A stretch of 64,000 nt of DNA from Nocardia sp. CNY236. GTDB lineage: Bacteria > Actinomycetota > Actinomycetes > Mycobacteriales > Mycobacteriaceae. Below the pieces are notes generated by a model. The model saw nothing but the letters and a program-made list of their open reading frames with translations. It had not been told where the DNA came from and did not search any database. Positions within the stretch are counted from its first letter, which is position 1, and each line of letters begins with the position of its first letter. A program made the position numbers and the translations under genes. The stretch spans positions 43,972 through 107,971 of the forward strand of contig NZ_KI519394.1 of the NCBI RefSeq assembly GCF_000482385.1, in the 5' to 3' direction. Positions 9,523 through 18,492 of this stretch are shown piece after piece.

Positions 9523-9541
9523 AAGCAAGCATGCGTGCTTG
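9523..9541. promoter_or_regulatory. Palindromic operator candidate upstream of the acyl-CoA operon
   Basis: AAGCAAGCATGCGTGCTT (9523-9540) is an imperfect palindrome with 8 of 9 base pairs matching about its centre; the same bases also read as CAAGCATG/CGTGCTTG. It lies about 100 nt upstream of the first gene of the operon that ends in a TetR gene. Size and symmetry fit a TetR-type site. The link to that regulator is inferred. Confidence 0.55.
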
Positions 9542-9625
9542 TTAACTGTCTCGGATGCTCTGCGACGACCCGTCGCAGCCGGTCACGCCGACCCGCGAGG
9601 TGGCACTGCAACCGTATGCAGCAAG

Positions 9626-9793
9626 ATGTGCACCGTGTCCACCGACGTCACCGTGATCGCCTTGCTCGCCCTGTCCGGATTTCTACTCGGGGGCACCTAC
9701 GCGACGTGGAAAACCACCCGACCGCTGGCGGCCGCACTGGCAGTATGCGCGGTCCTCGCGGCCGGTGGCGCCCTGGCCTGGTGGCTCGGCTAG
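9626..9793 (+). CDS. Small two-helix membrane protein, unknown
   Basis: A possible 55-residue protein, MCTVSTDVTVIALLALSG..., consisting of two hydrophobic helices (about residues 8-22 and 33-54) separated by a short polar loop GGTYATWKTTRP. No known function is recognised. An upstream extension to 9539 is open but has no coding character. The gene is divergent from the acyl-CoA operon and followed by the hairpin at 9975. No good ribosome binding site is seen before the ATG at 9626, and a GTG at 9632 is an alternative start. Confidence 0.5.
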   Translation: MCTVSTDVTVIALLALSGFLLGGTYATWKTTRPLAAALAVCAVLAAGGALAWWLG

Positions 9794-9799
9794 TCGGCT

Positions 9800-9853
9800 A
9801 GCTCGATCATGTCTTTCAGCATTCCGAAATGCACATCGGAGCGCGTCGGCCCT
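9800..9853 (-). repeat. Partial copy of the 5' region of the ABC ATPase gene
   Basis: This segment aligns without gaps to 11843-11896: about 37 of 54 positions agree, including three blocks, AGCTCGATCATG, AGCATTCC and GCGTCGGCC, at the same spacing. The parent segment covers the first codons (ATG ATC GAG CT) and leader of the ABC ATPase. Here the reading frame continues for only a few codons (MIELAD) to a stop. It looks like a relic of duplication or rearrangement next to the ABC operon. It lies about 350 nt downstream of the permease stop. Confidence 0.45.
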
Positions 9854-9974
9854 CAGCGGTGTCCCAGCGGCTCACATGTGTCGACGGTGTACCGCACAGC
9901 AGCGCCCGGTCGTCGGACATCAGCTGGGCGACAGTGTCGCCGAACCGTGTCCACTGACGTCCCTCCCCCACACA

Positions 9975-10012
9975 CAATCGGCCCGGCGCGCACATGCGCA
10001 CCGGGCCGATTG
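9975..10012. terminator. Bidirectional terminator-like hairpin
   Basis: A perfect 12-bp inverted repeat, CAATCGGCCCGG at 9975-9986 and CCGGGCCGATTG at 10001-10012, with a 14-nt loop. It lies between the convergent small membrane protein gene and the ABC permease. There is no T tract, which is common for actinobacterial terminators. Confidence 0.65.
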
Positions 10013-10150
10013 CTACACCGTCCGCCGGGCAGTGGCGAGCGGTGACGCACCGTCCACCGGGCAGTGACGGACGGCGGGTGCGCCGACCTCCCGACAAGGT
10101 CGGCGCTCGACCCGAGTGGCGTGGAGTGACAACTCGGGTGGCTGTAGGCG

Positions 10151-10909
10151 CTAAGCGTCGCGCCGGTTCACCACGATCAACGCCGCACCGAAGACGACCG
10201 CCACGAACCCGGCGAAATACAGCAGGCTGCCCCAGGCCCCCCAATGCCACTCCCCGGTCGTGGCGGAGCCCACGAAACGGTTCACATTCATGAACGGCAG
10301 AAATGGGGCGACCGTTTCGCCGAAGCTGCCGAAAGTCCCGAGCAAGGTTTCGATGAGTAGCGGCCACAGCACGATCAGCGAGATCGCCGCCGCGGACTGC
10401 CGTACCAGCACACCGACACCGACAGCGAGCACGACGCCGAGGAAGGCATAGATCGCAACGCCGTAGACAACGCGCCAGTCCTCTGCAGTGGACAGTGTCA
10501 AGCTCGCGCCCGCGTCGGGTCCACCGAACATCGTGCCCACCACATAGGCCAGGAGTACCAGCACCGCGGTCAGCAGCGCTCCGTACACCCCGACCAATCC
10601 GGCTTTGGCGAGGACGACCCGGTCGCGATGCGGGGTGGCCTGGAACGTCGACCGGATGATGCCGAAGCGGTATTCACTGGTCACGGTCAAGGTCGCCATG
10701 ATCATCAGCACCAGCACCCCGAATCCACTCACCCCGAGTGCCACTTCGGCGACGGTGAACGGACCCGAGCCCTCCTCGCCGTACGTCGAGCCTGCCACCG
10801 AGGCCAGCAGCGCGGCCACTCCGAGCGAGAGGGCGATGATGATTGCCGAGCACCACCACGGCGACTTGGTCGAGGTGAGCTTGATACGTTCTGCTGCCAG
10901 TACGCCCAT
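10151..10909 (-). CDS. ABC-2 type transporter permease
   Basis: A 252-residue membrane protein with about six hydrophobic helices: near 19-38, 55-80, 105-125, 145-167, 172-195 and 224-243. The N-terminus VLAAERIKLTSTKSPWW is typical of ABC-2 permeases that start with a short amphipathic segment. Its start overlaps the ATPase stop in TGATG, so the two are co-translated. The pair forms an exporter of unknown substrate, perhaps a drug, peptide or lipid. A GTG at 10912 is an alternative start. No regulator gene lies in the same operon. Confidence 0.88.
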   Translation of the reverse strand: MGVLAAERIKLTSTKSPWWCSAIIIALSLGVAALLASVAGSTYGEEGSGPFTVAEVALGVSGFGVLVLMIMATLTVTSEYRFGIIRSTFQATPHRDRVVLAKAGLVGVYGALLTAVLVLLAYVVGTMFGGPDAGASLTLSTAEDWRVVYGVAIYAFLGVVLAVGVGVLVRQSAAAISLIVLWPLLIETLLGTFGSFGETVAPFLPFMNVNRFVGSATTGEWHWGAWGSLLYFAGFVAVVFGAALIVVNRRDA

Positions 10910-11853
10910 CACAGCGCACCCCCCATCACCTGATCGACACCCTCACCGTGGTATTGCACCGCATCACCGGTCATCCGCATGAACGCCTCCTCCAACGAAG
11001 CCAGCTGGGGAGCCAGCTCGAACAACGTGATCGCGTTGGCACCGGCCAGCTTGCCCACCGCGTCGCTGGAAGCACCGGCCACCACCAATGCGGGGTTCTC
11101 CGGGTCGACGCCATCCTCGCGCACGGCGAAGCCGTTGGCGATGAGCAAGCTGCGCATGTGGGCCAACTGAGGGCTGCGCACTCGAACCGACTGTTCCGAG
11201 GCCCGCTCGACGAAATCCTGCGTGGTCGAATCCGAGATGAGCTTGCCCCGCCCGATCACCACCAGATGCTCGGCCGTCTGCGCCATCTCCGCGAGCAGAT
11301 GACTGGATACCAGCACCGTGCGTCCTTCGGCAGCCAGTCGTTGCAGGAACCGGCGAATCCACAGGATGCCTTCCGGGTCCAGACCGTTGACCGGCTCGTC
11401 GAACAACAACACCGGCGGGTCTCCCAGCAGGGCACCGGCCAGACCGAGTCGCTGCGACATACCCAGCGAGAAACCCCCCGCGGGCTTGCCCGCCACCTCC
11501 GACAACCCGACCAAACGCAGGACCTCCGCGACTCGCGATTTCGGGATGTCGTTGGAGGCGGCCATCCACGCCAGATGCGCGCGCGCCGACCGGTTGGGAT
11601 GCACCCATTTGGCATCCAACAACGCACCCACGGTGCGCAACGGATGGTCCAATTCGTGGTAGGGCTTGCCCTGCACGAGCGCAGTCCCCGCAGTGGGCTT
11701 GTCCAAGCCCAGGATCATCCGCATGGTGGTCGACTTCCCCGCACCGTTGGGTCCCAGAAAACCCGTCACGATTCCCGGTCGCACCGTAAAAGTCAGATCC
11801 TGCACCGCTACGGTCTTCCCATACCGCTTCGTCAGGCCCTCCAGCTCGATCAT
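10909..11853 (-). CDS. ABC transporter ATP-binding protein
   Basis: A 314-residue ABC ATPase of the drug/antibiotic export type (CcmA/DrrA-like). Walker A GPNGAGKST is at 34-42, the signature appears as FSLGMSQR, Walker B as VLLFDEPVNGLDPEG, and the H-loop as SSHLLAEM. The last 90 residues form the C-terminal extension usual for these exporters. It energises the permease encoded directly downstream. Start MIELEGLTKRYG at 11853 is chosen; MLDSMIEL from 11865 is possible because AGGA lies just before it. The same start region is found again at 9800-9853. Confidence 0.92.
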   Translation of the reverse strand: MIELEGLTKRYGKTVAVQDLTFTVRPGIVTGFLGPNGAGKSTTMRMILGLDKPTAGTALVQGKPYHELDHPLRTVGALLDAKWVHPNRSARAHLAWMAASNDIPKSRVAEVLRLVGLSEVAGKPAGGFSLGMSQRLGLAGALLGDPPVLLFDEPVNGLDPEGILWIRRFLQRLAAEGRTVLVSSHLLAEMAQTAEHLVVIGRGKLISDSTTQDFVERASEQSVRVRSPQLAHMRSLLIANGFAVREDGVDPENPALVVAGASSDAVGKLAGANAITLFELAPQLASLEEAFMRMTGDAVQYHGEGVDQVMGGAL

Positions 11854-12147
11854 GCTGTCCAGCATTCCTGAAATTGCGCCGCGGTGCGTCGGCCTCGAGG
11901 GAGGAAGTTCGGTCATCCTCGAGAATGACCCGACCCGCGACCGACCCCGACCGGCGGCTTCGAAAACTCCGGGGTTTCGCCCGCACGCAGCGGGCAACTC
12001 GGCGATGATGGATGCGCCGAACGCTGTCGCTCCATTCCGGCCGCACGCCACAACAGCTGCGGATCGGGCACACATTCTCGACCTTCTGTCGGTTCGCACC
12101 GACCGCCCGTGGACGTTGCTACCCTCCCTAGACGAAGGATCGACGGT

Positions 12148-13038
12148 ATGACCGCACACGACTCGGCCGCACCGCAACCGACTCGCCCTACCTGGGTGCC
12201 CGACGAGCTCTATCCGTTCGCCGACCACTACCTCGACCTCGACGAGGCCCTCGTCCACTACATCGACGAAGGCGACGGGCCACCGCTGCTGATGCTGCAC
12301 GGCAACCCGACGTGGTCGTTCCTCTATCGCAATCTGGTACTCGGCCTGCGCGATCGATTCCGTTGCATTGCGCTCGACTATCCCGGATTCGGTCTCTCCT
12401 CCGCCGCACCGGGTTACCGATTCACCCCCGGCGAACACGCCGGCGTCGTCAGCCGGCTGATCGAACGGCTCGATCTGCGCGAGATCACCCTGGTGGTGCA
12501 GGATTGGGGCGGCCCGATCGGGTTTGCCGCCGCCACCCGGCACCCAGACCGGTTCGCCGCCTTCGTCATCGGAAACACCTGGGCCTGGCCCAAAACCGAT
12601 CCGGGAACACAGGTGTTCTCCCGCTTCCTCGGTGGACCGGTGGGTGGCTGGCTGATTCGGGAGCGAAATTTCTTCGTCGAACGCATACTGCCGTCCGGAG
12701 TCCGCCGTACGACGCTGAGCGACACGGTGATGAACGCGTATCGCGGGCCTTTCCCCACCCCCGCCTCACGGCGACCGGTCCACGCCTTTCCTCGCGAAAT
12801 CCTGGGCAGCCGCGATCTACTCGCCGATATCGAGCGCAAGCTCCCGACAGTGGCCGACCGCCCGGCACTGATCGTGTGGGGCGACAAGGATCTCGCATTC
12901 CGCTCCAACGAACGTCGCCGGTGGGAGCAGATTTTCCGCCGACACCACACCGTCGCGCTCGAAGGCGCCAGTCATTTCGTTCAAGAAGACGCCCCGGAGG
13001 AAATCATCACCGCGATCCGATCCTGGTCATCCACCTGA
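12148..13038 (+). CDS. Haloalkane dehalogenase-family alpha/beta hydrolase
   Basis: A 296-residue alpha/beta hydrolase close in pattern to the HLD-III dehalogenases DmbC and Rv1833c. The oxyanion and halide segment HGNPTWSFLYRN is at 51-62, the nucleophile elbow VVQDWGG gives Asp119 with Trp120 as a halide-binding residue, and GNTWAWP follows as in Rv1833c. The C-terminal GASHFVQEDAP supplies the catalytic His and VWGDKD a likely acid. It may hydrolyse carbon-halogen bonds, although HLD-III members often show weak activity. It stands alone, divergent from the ABC operon, with 294 nt between them. The start at 12148 is preferred because earlier codons have no family match. Confidence 0.85.
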   Translation: MTAHDSAAPQPTRPTWVPDELYPFADHYLDLDEALVHYIDEGDGPPLLMLHGNPTWSFLYRNLVLGLRDRFRCIALDYPGFGLSSAAPGYRFTPGEHAGVVSRLIERLDLREITLVVQDWGGPIGFAAATRHPDRFAAFVIGNTWAWPKTDPGTQVFSRFLGGPVGGWLIRERNFFVERILPSGVRRTTLSDTVMNAYRGPFPTPASRRPVHAFPREILGSRDLLADIERKLPTVADRPALIVWGDKDLAFRSNERRRWEQIFRRHHTVALEGASHFVQEDAPEEIITAIRSWSST

Positions 13039-13107
13039 TCGGACGATCCCAGGCTCTGTGGGTCGTGCGATAATCCGGATCGTGGGATCTGACGCGGTTC
13101 GGATGCT

Positions 13108-15744
13108 GTGGCCCGCGGCGTGAATGGTCCTGGCGACGGCGGGCTGGTGGCGCGTAAGGCGCTGGTCGATCGGCTCCAGGGCTCGGCTCGGGTCGCGGTG
13201 GTGTCTGCGCTTGCGGGCAGTGGCAAGACAGTGCTGCTGCGATCTTGGGTAGCGCAGGCGAGCCTGGCGGGGCGGACCGCGTGGGTGACGGTAGCGGGCG
13301 ATGAGCGGGATCCGCAACAGTTCTGGCTGGCAGTGGTGGACGCGCTGAAGCGAACGGGGCCGGGGTCGGCATCGGTCCAGGCGATGTCGGCGGCGCCGGA
13401 CCTCGACGGATGGTCCATGGTGGAGCGCCTGCTGATGGACTCGGCATCGCTCGAAGACCTCGTCTGGTTGGTCGTCGACGACGTCCACGAACTGGCCACG
13501 GAAGGGCTTCAGCAGCTCGAACTGCTGATCATGCGTGCGCCACCGCACCTGCGGTTCGTCCTGGCGTCTCGGCATGATGTGCGGCTGGGGTTGCACCGAC
13601 TGCGGCTCGAAGGCAACCTGTCGGAAATCCGCACACCCGACCTGCGGTTCGGCTCGGCCGAGGCGCGGCAGCTGTTTGCCGCGGCAGGTGTGGAACTTCC
13701 CGAAGCGTCGGCGCAGCTGGTGCTCGAACGAACAGAGGGGTGGGCTGCAGGGCTACGGCTGGCGGCGCTGTCGCTGACCGGGAGACCGACCCCGGGCCAG
13801 TTCGCAATCTCCGGCAGTGAGCGGACGGTCGCAGAGTACCTGCTGACCGAAGTGCTGGACCGGCAGAGCATTCAGGTGCGGCGACTGCTGTTGCGCACCA
13901 GCATCCTCGAACGGGTGAACGGGGCGCTCGCCGACCTGCTGTCCGGAGGCAGTGGCGGAGAACGGGTGCTGCACGACCTCGAAGAGAAAAACGCTTTCGT
14001 GGTCTCGCTCGACACCCAACGGTCGTGGTTTCGCTATCACACACTGTTCGCCGACCTTCTGCGGTTGGAACTTCGGCGCACCTGGCCGGATGAAATCACC
14101 GACCTGCATCGGACTGCCGCCGAATGGTTCGCGGAGCACGGTTACCCGGTGCAGGCGATACGGCACGCTCAAGCCGCGCAGAACTGGGACCTCGCCAGCG
14201 GTCTGCTCGCCGATCACTGGCCGGGCCTTCATCTCGACGGGCGCGCAACCACTGTCCATGACCTGCTCGGCGGGTTCCCCATCGAACGTATCGCCACCGA
14301 TGCCGAGCTCGCCGCAATCGCCGCGACGGACGAGCTCTCGCACGGTTCGGTGGAGACGGCGAACCACTATCTGAGCCTGGCCGAGAATGCAGCGGCGTCG
14401 ATGCCGGCCCACCGGGCAGGACAGGCCCCGCTACTGCTCGGGACTGCCCGGCTGCTGCTCGCCCGCCATCGTGGCGACTTGGACGTAGTAGCCAGCGAGG
14501 CGAAGAACCTGCAGGATATGACGGCGATCCCGGACCCGATGCGATTTCGTGTGGGCAGGGACCTGCACGCGCTGGCGCTGATCAGTTTGGGCACCGCCGA
14601 GCACTGGGCAACCAGGTTCGCCGATGCCGGAGCGCACCTGGAACAGGGTCGGGAGCTCGCACATCGGCTCGGACGGCCCTACCTGGAGTTCACCGGCCTG
14701 GCCTATCAGGCCTCGGCCGAGGTCTTCCAGTCCTTCGCGCTCGCGACAGAGCACGGCCGCCAAGCGATCGACTTGGCCGAGCGGCACGGCTGGACGGACA
14801 CCTCGGCCGCCGGCATGGCCGACATAGCACTCGGGACCATCGCCGTCTGGCAGGGAAAGCTGGACGAAGCCGCACTCTGGTCCCAGCGCGCCGAACGCAC
14901 CATCAGAGCCGAAGCCCGGCCCGGAGTGGAACTGGCAATCCACTATCTGCGCGGGGTGCTGGACTTGGCACGCGGCCGGAACGCCGCAGCGCTCGCGTCG
15001 TTCCGGACCGGCGCGCAGCTGGCCGATCTACTCGCTGCACCGAACCTGTCGGCCACAACGATGCGGTTCTTTGTTTCGCAGGCCCTGGTGCGGCTCGGCG
15101 AGATCGATGATGCCGAGCAGGCTCTTGCCGCATTCCACGACGACCACGATCGCGGAGAGTTACGCATCGCCACGGCGGTGTCGAGACTCGCCACGGGGGA
15201 TCCACATACAGTGATCGCCGAACTCGCCCCGGTCCTGGACGGTTGCGCCCCGCTGCTCTGGCGAAGCTGGCAGATTCAGGCGTTCTGGCTCGAAGCGATC
15301 GCGCGGGATGCACTCGACGACCCCGGCGCCGCCGGCCGCGCACTCGAGCACGCTCTGGATCTCGCCGAACTCGACGGTGTGTTGCTGTGGTTCTTGTTGC
15401 ACCCTGCGCCGGACCTGCTCGAACGACACGCTGGGCGCTCCGCCCATGCTGCGCTGATCGCCGAGATCCAGAGCCTGCTGGCCGCCGGACAACTCGCCAC
15501 TCCGGTCGCCGGTCCGCCACCGGCCGAGTCGCTGAGCGCGAGTGAGCTGCGCGTGCTGCGCTATCTGCCGACCAATCTGACCGCGCCGGAGATAGCCCGC
15601 GAGTTGTCCGTCTCGCACAACACCATCAGGACCCATATGCGCAACCTGTATGCCAAGCTCGGCACCCACCGCCGCTCCGAGACCGTCACCCGCGCCCGTG
15701 GCCTGGGCTTGCTCGCCCCGTCCGCCTCCCGTTCCGGGCGCTGA
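13108..15744 (+). CDS. Large ATP-binding LuxR-family regulator (MalT-like)
   Basis: An 878-residue STAND-type regulator starting at a GTG. Walker A ALAGSGKT lies at 34-41, Walker B WLVVDDVHEL near 125, then a winged-helix region, a long alpha-helical repeat middle (about 350-790), and a C-terminal LuxR HTH (ESLSASELRVLRYL...SHNTIRTHMRNLYAKLGTH). The architecture is MalT-like: inducer-bound, ATP-bound oligomers activate promoters. The gene starts 69 nt after the dehalogenase stop and might be co-transcribed. The inducer and targets are unknown. Confidence 0.9.
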   Translation: MARGVNGPGDGGLVARKALVDRLQGSARVAVVSALAGSGKTVLLRSWVAQASLAGRTAWVTVAGDERDPQQFWLAVVDALKRTGPGSASVQAMSAAPDLDGWSMVERLLMDSASLEDLVWLVVDDVHELATEGLQQLELLIMRAPPHLRFVLASRHDVRLGLHRLRLEGNLSEIRTPDLRFGSAEARQLFAAAGVELPEASAQLVLERTEGWAAGLRLAALSLTGRPTPGQFAISGSERTVAEYLLTEVLDRQSIQVRRLLLRTSILERVNGALADLLSGGSGGERVLHDLEEKNAFVVSLDTQRSWFRYHTLFADLLRLELRRTWPDEITDLHRTAAEWFAEHGYPVQAIRHAQAAQNWDLASGLLADHWPGLHLDGRATTVHDLLGGFPIERIATDAELAAIAATDELSHGSVETANHYLSLAENAAASMPAHRAGQAPLLLGTARLLLARHRGDLDVVASEAKNLQDMTAIPDPMRFRVGRDLHALALISLGTAEHWATRFADAGAHLEQGRELAHRLGRPYLEFTGLAYQASAEVFQSFALATEHGRQAIDLAERHGWTDTSAAGMADIALGTIAVWQGKLDEAALWSQRAERTIRAEARPGVELAIHYLRGVLDLARGRNAAALASFRTGAQLADLLAAPNLSATTMRFFVSQALVRLGEIDDAEQALAAFHDDHDRGELRIATAVSRLATGDPHTVIAELAPVLDGCAPLLWRSWQIQAFWLEAIARDALDDPGAAGRALEHALDLAELDGVLLWFLLHPAPDLLERHAGRSAHAALIAEIQSLLAAGQLATPVAGPPPAESLSASELRVLRYLPTNLTAPEIARELSVSHNTIRTHMRNLYAKLGTHRRSETVTRARGLGLLAPSASRSGR

Positions 15745-15814
15745 ACGTCGCGGTGTGTCGGCAACCGGTGCGCGACGTCGGCCCGACGACGATTTCGAGC
15801 CACGCCAGACCTGT

Positions 15815-16639
15815 TCAGCAGATTCCCGCAATGATGGCCGCGAGGGCCGCCGGTTGGGACAGGAATGGCGAGTGCGAGCTGTCCAGTTCGGTCACCGTCG
15901 TCGGCGTGGCCGATACAGCATCGATCTCGCGGACGAATCGCCGTTGCAGCGCCACTGGGATCGCGTTGTCCTTCGTACAGACGACGTAGGAATGCGGGAC
16001 GGTGCCGAAGCGATCGGCCGTCACAGTGAAATCTTCGGCCGGAATTCCGATCGGCCCATCGGGTTGGAGCAGACCGATTGCCGCATCGGCGGTGGCCCGA
16101 TCGACGTCACCGTAGAACACCTCACGGGCCGCCGAGTGCCGGCTCGGGTCGCCGATGTCCAGGCGCGCGGCCCCGACCACCATCGGGTCGGCCACCAGAA
16201 GCGTGGAGGTCATTTCACCCTCGTTCTCCGGGCTGGCCGAATACTGCGCGACTGCACCATCGACGGGTGCGAACGCACTGACGTACACGAGATGGGAGAA
16301 CAATGACGGTTCCAACTCGGCTGCTGCAGTGGCGACCGCACCTCCCATGCTGTGCGCCACCACGACGACGCGCTCGCCACCACCGATGGCCCGAATCTGC
16401 TCGACGAGCGTCTGCGCGGCGGACGAAGCCGTGACAGCTGAGGTACGCGACGGCTCGACAGCGTAAACGGCCGGATCGAACGGCCGACGCCAGCGTGACT
16501 CGGGCGAGCGACTCCGCAGCCCGTGACCGTCCAGATCGACAGCCACCGACGGGATGCCGCTGGCCGCAAGCTGTTCGGTGACCAGGCTCCAGCACCAGCT
16601 CGCGTGCCAGAAACCGTGGACGAGAACGACAGGGGTCAT
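15815..16639 (-). CDS. Alpha/beta hydrolase (EstC / salicylate-esterase-like)
   Basis: A 274-residue alpha/beta hydrolase starting MTPVVLVHGFWHASWCW. The oxyanion HGFWHA is at 8-13 and the nucleophile elbow AHSMGG around residue 101 contains the catalytic Ser. A likely His occurs in LDSSHSPFLSQP near the C-terminus, and an acid precedes TKDNAIP. The pattern of HG.WH, SMGG and SSHSPF resembles plant methylesterase-like bacterial hydrolases. It lies 151 nt downstream of the enoyl-CoA hydratase on the same strand, possibly the last gene of the set that begins at 19652. The substrate is unknown. Confidence 0.85.
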   Translation of the reverse strand: MTPVVLVHGFWHASWCWSLVTEQLAASGIPSVAVDLDGHGLRSRSPESRWRRPFDPAVYAVEPSRTSAVTASSAAQTLVEQIRAIGGGERVVVVAHSMGGAVATAAAELEPSLFSHLVYVSAFAPVDGAVAQYSASPENEGEMTSTLLVADPMVVGAARLDIGDPSRHSAAREVFYGDVDRATADAAIGLLQPDGPIGIPAEDFTVTADRFGTVPHSYVVCTKDNAIPVALQRRFVREIDAVSATPTTVTELDSSHSPFLSQPAALAAIIAGIC

Positions 16640-16790
16640 CTGATGGCTCCTCAGGATCGATGCTGGGCCTACCTGTCCCAGACGAACCTCAGCCTGCAGA
16701 TGGCCGATGTGACCCGGCAATCGCATCGTTCGGGTGAATTCCGCCGCGGAAGCACCTCGTCGGACCAGTCTCGACCGGCAAGTGCCAGGC

Positions 16791-17573
16791 TCAGTGCCCC
16801 GGCCACTGGGCTGGACGCCGCTCGACGAACGCCGCCACACCTTCGGCACGGTCGTCGGAGAAAACTGCTGCGCGCCACGCCGAGTCCTCGATGTCCAGGC
16901 CGGCGGCGAGATCGACGTCCAACGACCGGCGCAGGGCGTTGCGTGCATTTCGCACAGCGACCGGAGAATTGGCGGCGATCCGTTCGGCCAGTTCGAGGGC
17001 CTGCGCGCGAACGTCGTCGGCGGGCACGAGACGGTCCACCAGACCGAGGCGCTCGGCCTCGGTGGCGGGCACCTTCCGACCGGTGAACAGCAGATCGGCG
17101 GCTTTGCCGTAGCCGATCCGCTTGGCCAGCAGCTGGGTTGCGCCGCCCCCCGGAACGATGCCGAGGGTGACTTCGGGCACACCGACCACGGCATCCTCGG
17201 CAGCGACGACGAGATCGCAACAGAGCATGAGTTCCATACCCCCGCCCAGCGCCCAGCCACGCACCGCGGCGACCGTGGGTACGGGCAGCTCGCGCACGGC
17301 GTCGAACATACGACGGAACACCAGCCGCTGAGCCATGAAGTCTCGATCCCGCATTGCGGCGCGTTCCTTCAGATCCGCTCCGACGCAGAATGCTCGCGGA
17401 TCGGCCGAGCTGAGCACCACAGCCCGGAGGCTGTGGTCGGTCGCGAGCTCAGCGCAGGCCGCGGCGATCCGACCTGCCAGGTGAGTCGACAGCGCGTTGC
17501 GGGCCTGCGATCGGTTGAGAACCACCTCCGCCACATGGGCTTTGCGCTGGATGAGGATGTGTTCGTCGGTCAT
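16791..17573 (-). CDS. Enoyl-CoA hydratase/isomerase family protein
   Basis: A 260-residue crotonase starting MTDEHILIQRK. The first oxyanion segment DPRAFCVGADLKER is near residues 59-72 and the second VRGWALGGGMELMLCCDL near 104-121. Glu at EVTLGIVPGGG (about 138) occupies a catalytic Glu position of hydratases. Its first 125 nt overlap the 3' end of the upstream DMT transporter gene in another frame, an unusually long overlap. With the dehydrogenase-like protein and exporter upstream it may belong to one transcription unit. Function within the set is not evident. Confidence 0.88.
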   Translation of the reverse strand: MTDEHILIQRKAHVAEVVLNRSQARNALSTHLAGRIAAACAELATDHSLRAVVLSSADPRAFCVGADLKERAAMRDRDFMAQRLVFRRMFDAVRELPVPTVAAVRGWALGGGMELMLCCDLVVAAEDAVVGVPEVTLGIVPGGGATQLLAKRIGYGKAADLLFTGRKVPATEAERLGLVDRLVPADDVRAQALELAERIAANSPVAVRNARNALRRSLDVDLAAGLDIEDSAWRAAVFSDDRAEGVAAFVERRPAQWPGH

Positions 17574-18492
17574 TGTCCGAGCCTCTCCTATTCCTGAGTA
17601 CACCGCTGCCCAGCAAACAGGCGGGGACTCCCAGCGCCAATCCGAGCAAGACTCCGCCGGTCGGCCGTTGCCCGAGCATCGGCCAGGACATGATGGCGGC
17701 CATCGCGGGGACCAGACAAGACACCACGCTGGTCCGCGCTGCTCCGATCCTGGCCACCGTGGCGAGCATCAGCCGTGTGCCCAGCATCGAATTGACCACC
17801 ACCAGCCAGGCAATGACCAGTGCTGCCTGCGGTGCGTCGTGGATGGCGCCGCGTTCGAGAACTGCCAGCACGACCAGCGGCGGCACAGCCGCCCCGAGCT
17901 GGACCGCGCTCGCGGCCCGCAGATCCACCCCGCGACAGAACCGCTGTTGCCACACGATGCTGCCGGACAAGCCGAGGAGGCCGAGGAGCGTGAGCGCGCT
18001 ACCGACGTCGAGGCGTCCGGTGCTGGCCACCTTGTGCCAGAGCGCGACCAGCACGGCGGCGACGCCGAGCACCAATCCGAGCAGCCGCAGCCAGCCCAGC
18101 CGCTCCCCGAGCAGCGCTGTGGCGAGCACGGCCGTGAGCACCGGCTGCATGCCGAAGATCAACGCGGACACCGAAGCAGGCACGCCAGCGGCCAAGCCGG
18201 CGTACAGGCTCGCGAAGTGCACACAATGTCCGAGTACACCGACCACGACACAGTGCGCCAGCACGCGCCCCCGCGGCCAGGTGGCCTTGGCGGTGAAAGC
18301 GAGCGCGGTCATGGCCGATGCAGCCACAGCGAGCCGGATCGCCGTGAGCAGCAAAGGCGAAGCGGCGGCTACCCCGAGCGCACCAACCGGATAGCCGGAG
18401 GCTGTGGCCAGCATCAGGCCGATCATGAGGCCGGGAGTCAGCCCCGACTCCGCGCTTCGGCGCTTCCGCCGCCCCAGGACGGACCCCTTCAT
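17449..18492 (-). CDS. DMT-superfamily (EamA) transporter
   Basis: A 347-residue integral membrane protein with about ten hydrophobic helices and two EamA repeats (roughly residues 20-155 and 165-300), typical of metabolite exporters in the drug/metabolite transporter superfamily. The ATG overlaps the stop of the dehydrogenase-like gene (TGATG), so the pair is probably co-translated. The last 45 residues (from about NRRGSDNDRR) are hydrophilic, proline- and glycine-rich, and overlap the next gene in a different frame. The true end may have been lost through a frameshift. The exported compound is unknown; an amino acid or derivative would fit the upstream gene. Confidence 0.85.
   Translation of the reverse strand: MKGSVLGRRKRRSAESGLTPGLMIGLMLATASGYPVGALGVAAASPLLLTAIRLAVAASAMTALAFTAKATWPRGRVLAHCVVVGVLGHCVHFASLYAGLAAGVPASVSALIFGMQPVLTAVLATALLGERLGWLRLLGLVLGVAAVLVALWHKVASTGRLDVGSALTLLGLLGLSGSIVWQQRFCRGVDLRAASAVQLGAAVPPLVVLAVLERGAIHDAPQAALVIAWLVVVNSMLGTRLMLATVARIGAARTSVVSCLVPAMAAIMSWPMLGQRPTGGVLLGLALGVPACLLGSGVLRNRRGSDNDRRTHPHPAQSPCGGGGSQPIAGPQRAVDSPGRSDRRGLR

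Larger units (their letters stand above)
9794..10150. other. Intergenic stretch with repeats and a hairpin, no gene seen
   Basis: These 357 nt hold no convincing gene. They contain a partial copy of the start region of the ABC ATPase gene (9800-9853), a strong hairpin (9975-10012) and a short tandem repeat: two 19-nt units starting CACCGTCC at 10016-10034 and 10048-10066, one mismatch, 32 nt apart. Confidence 0.6.
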
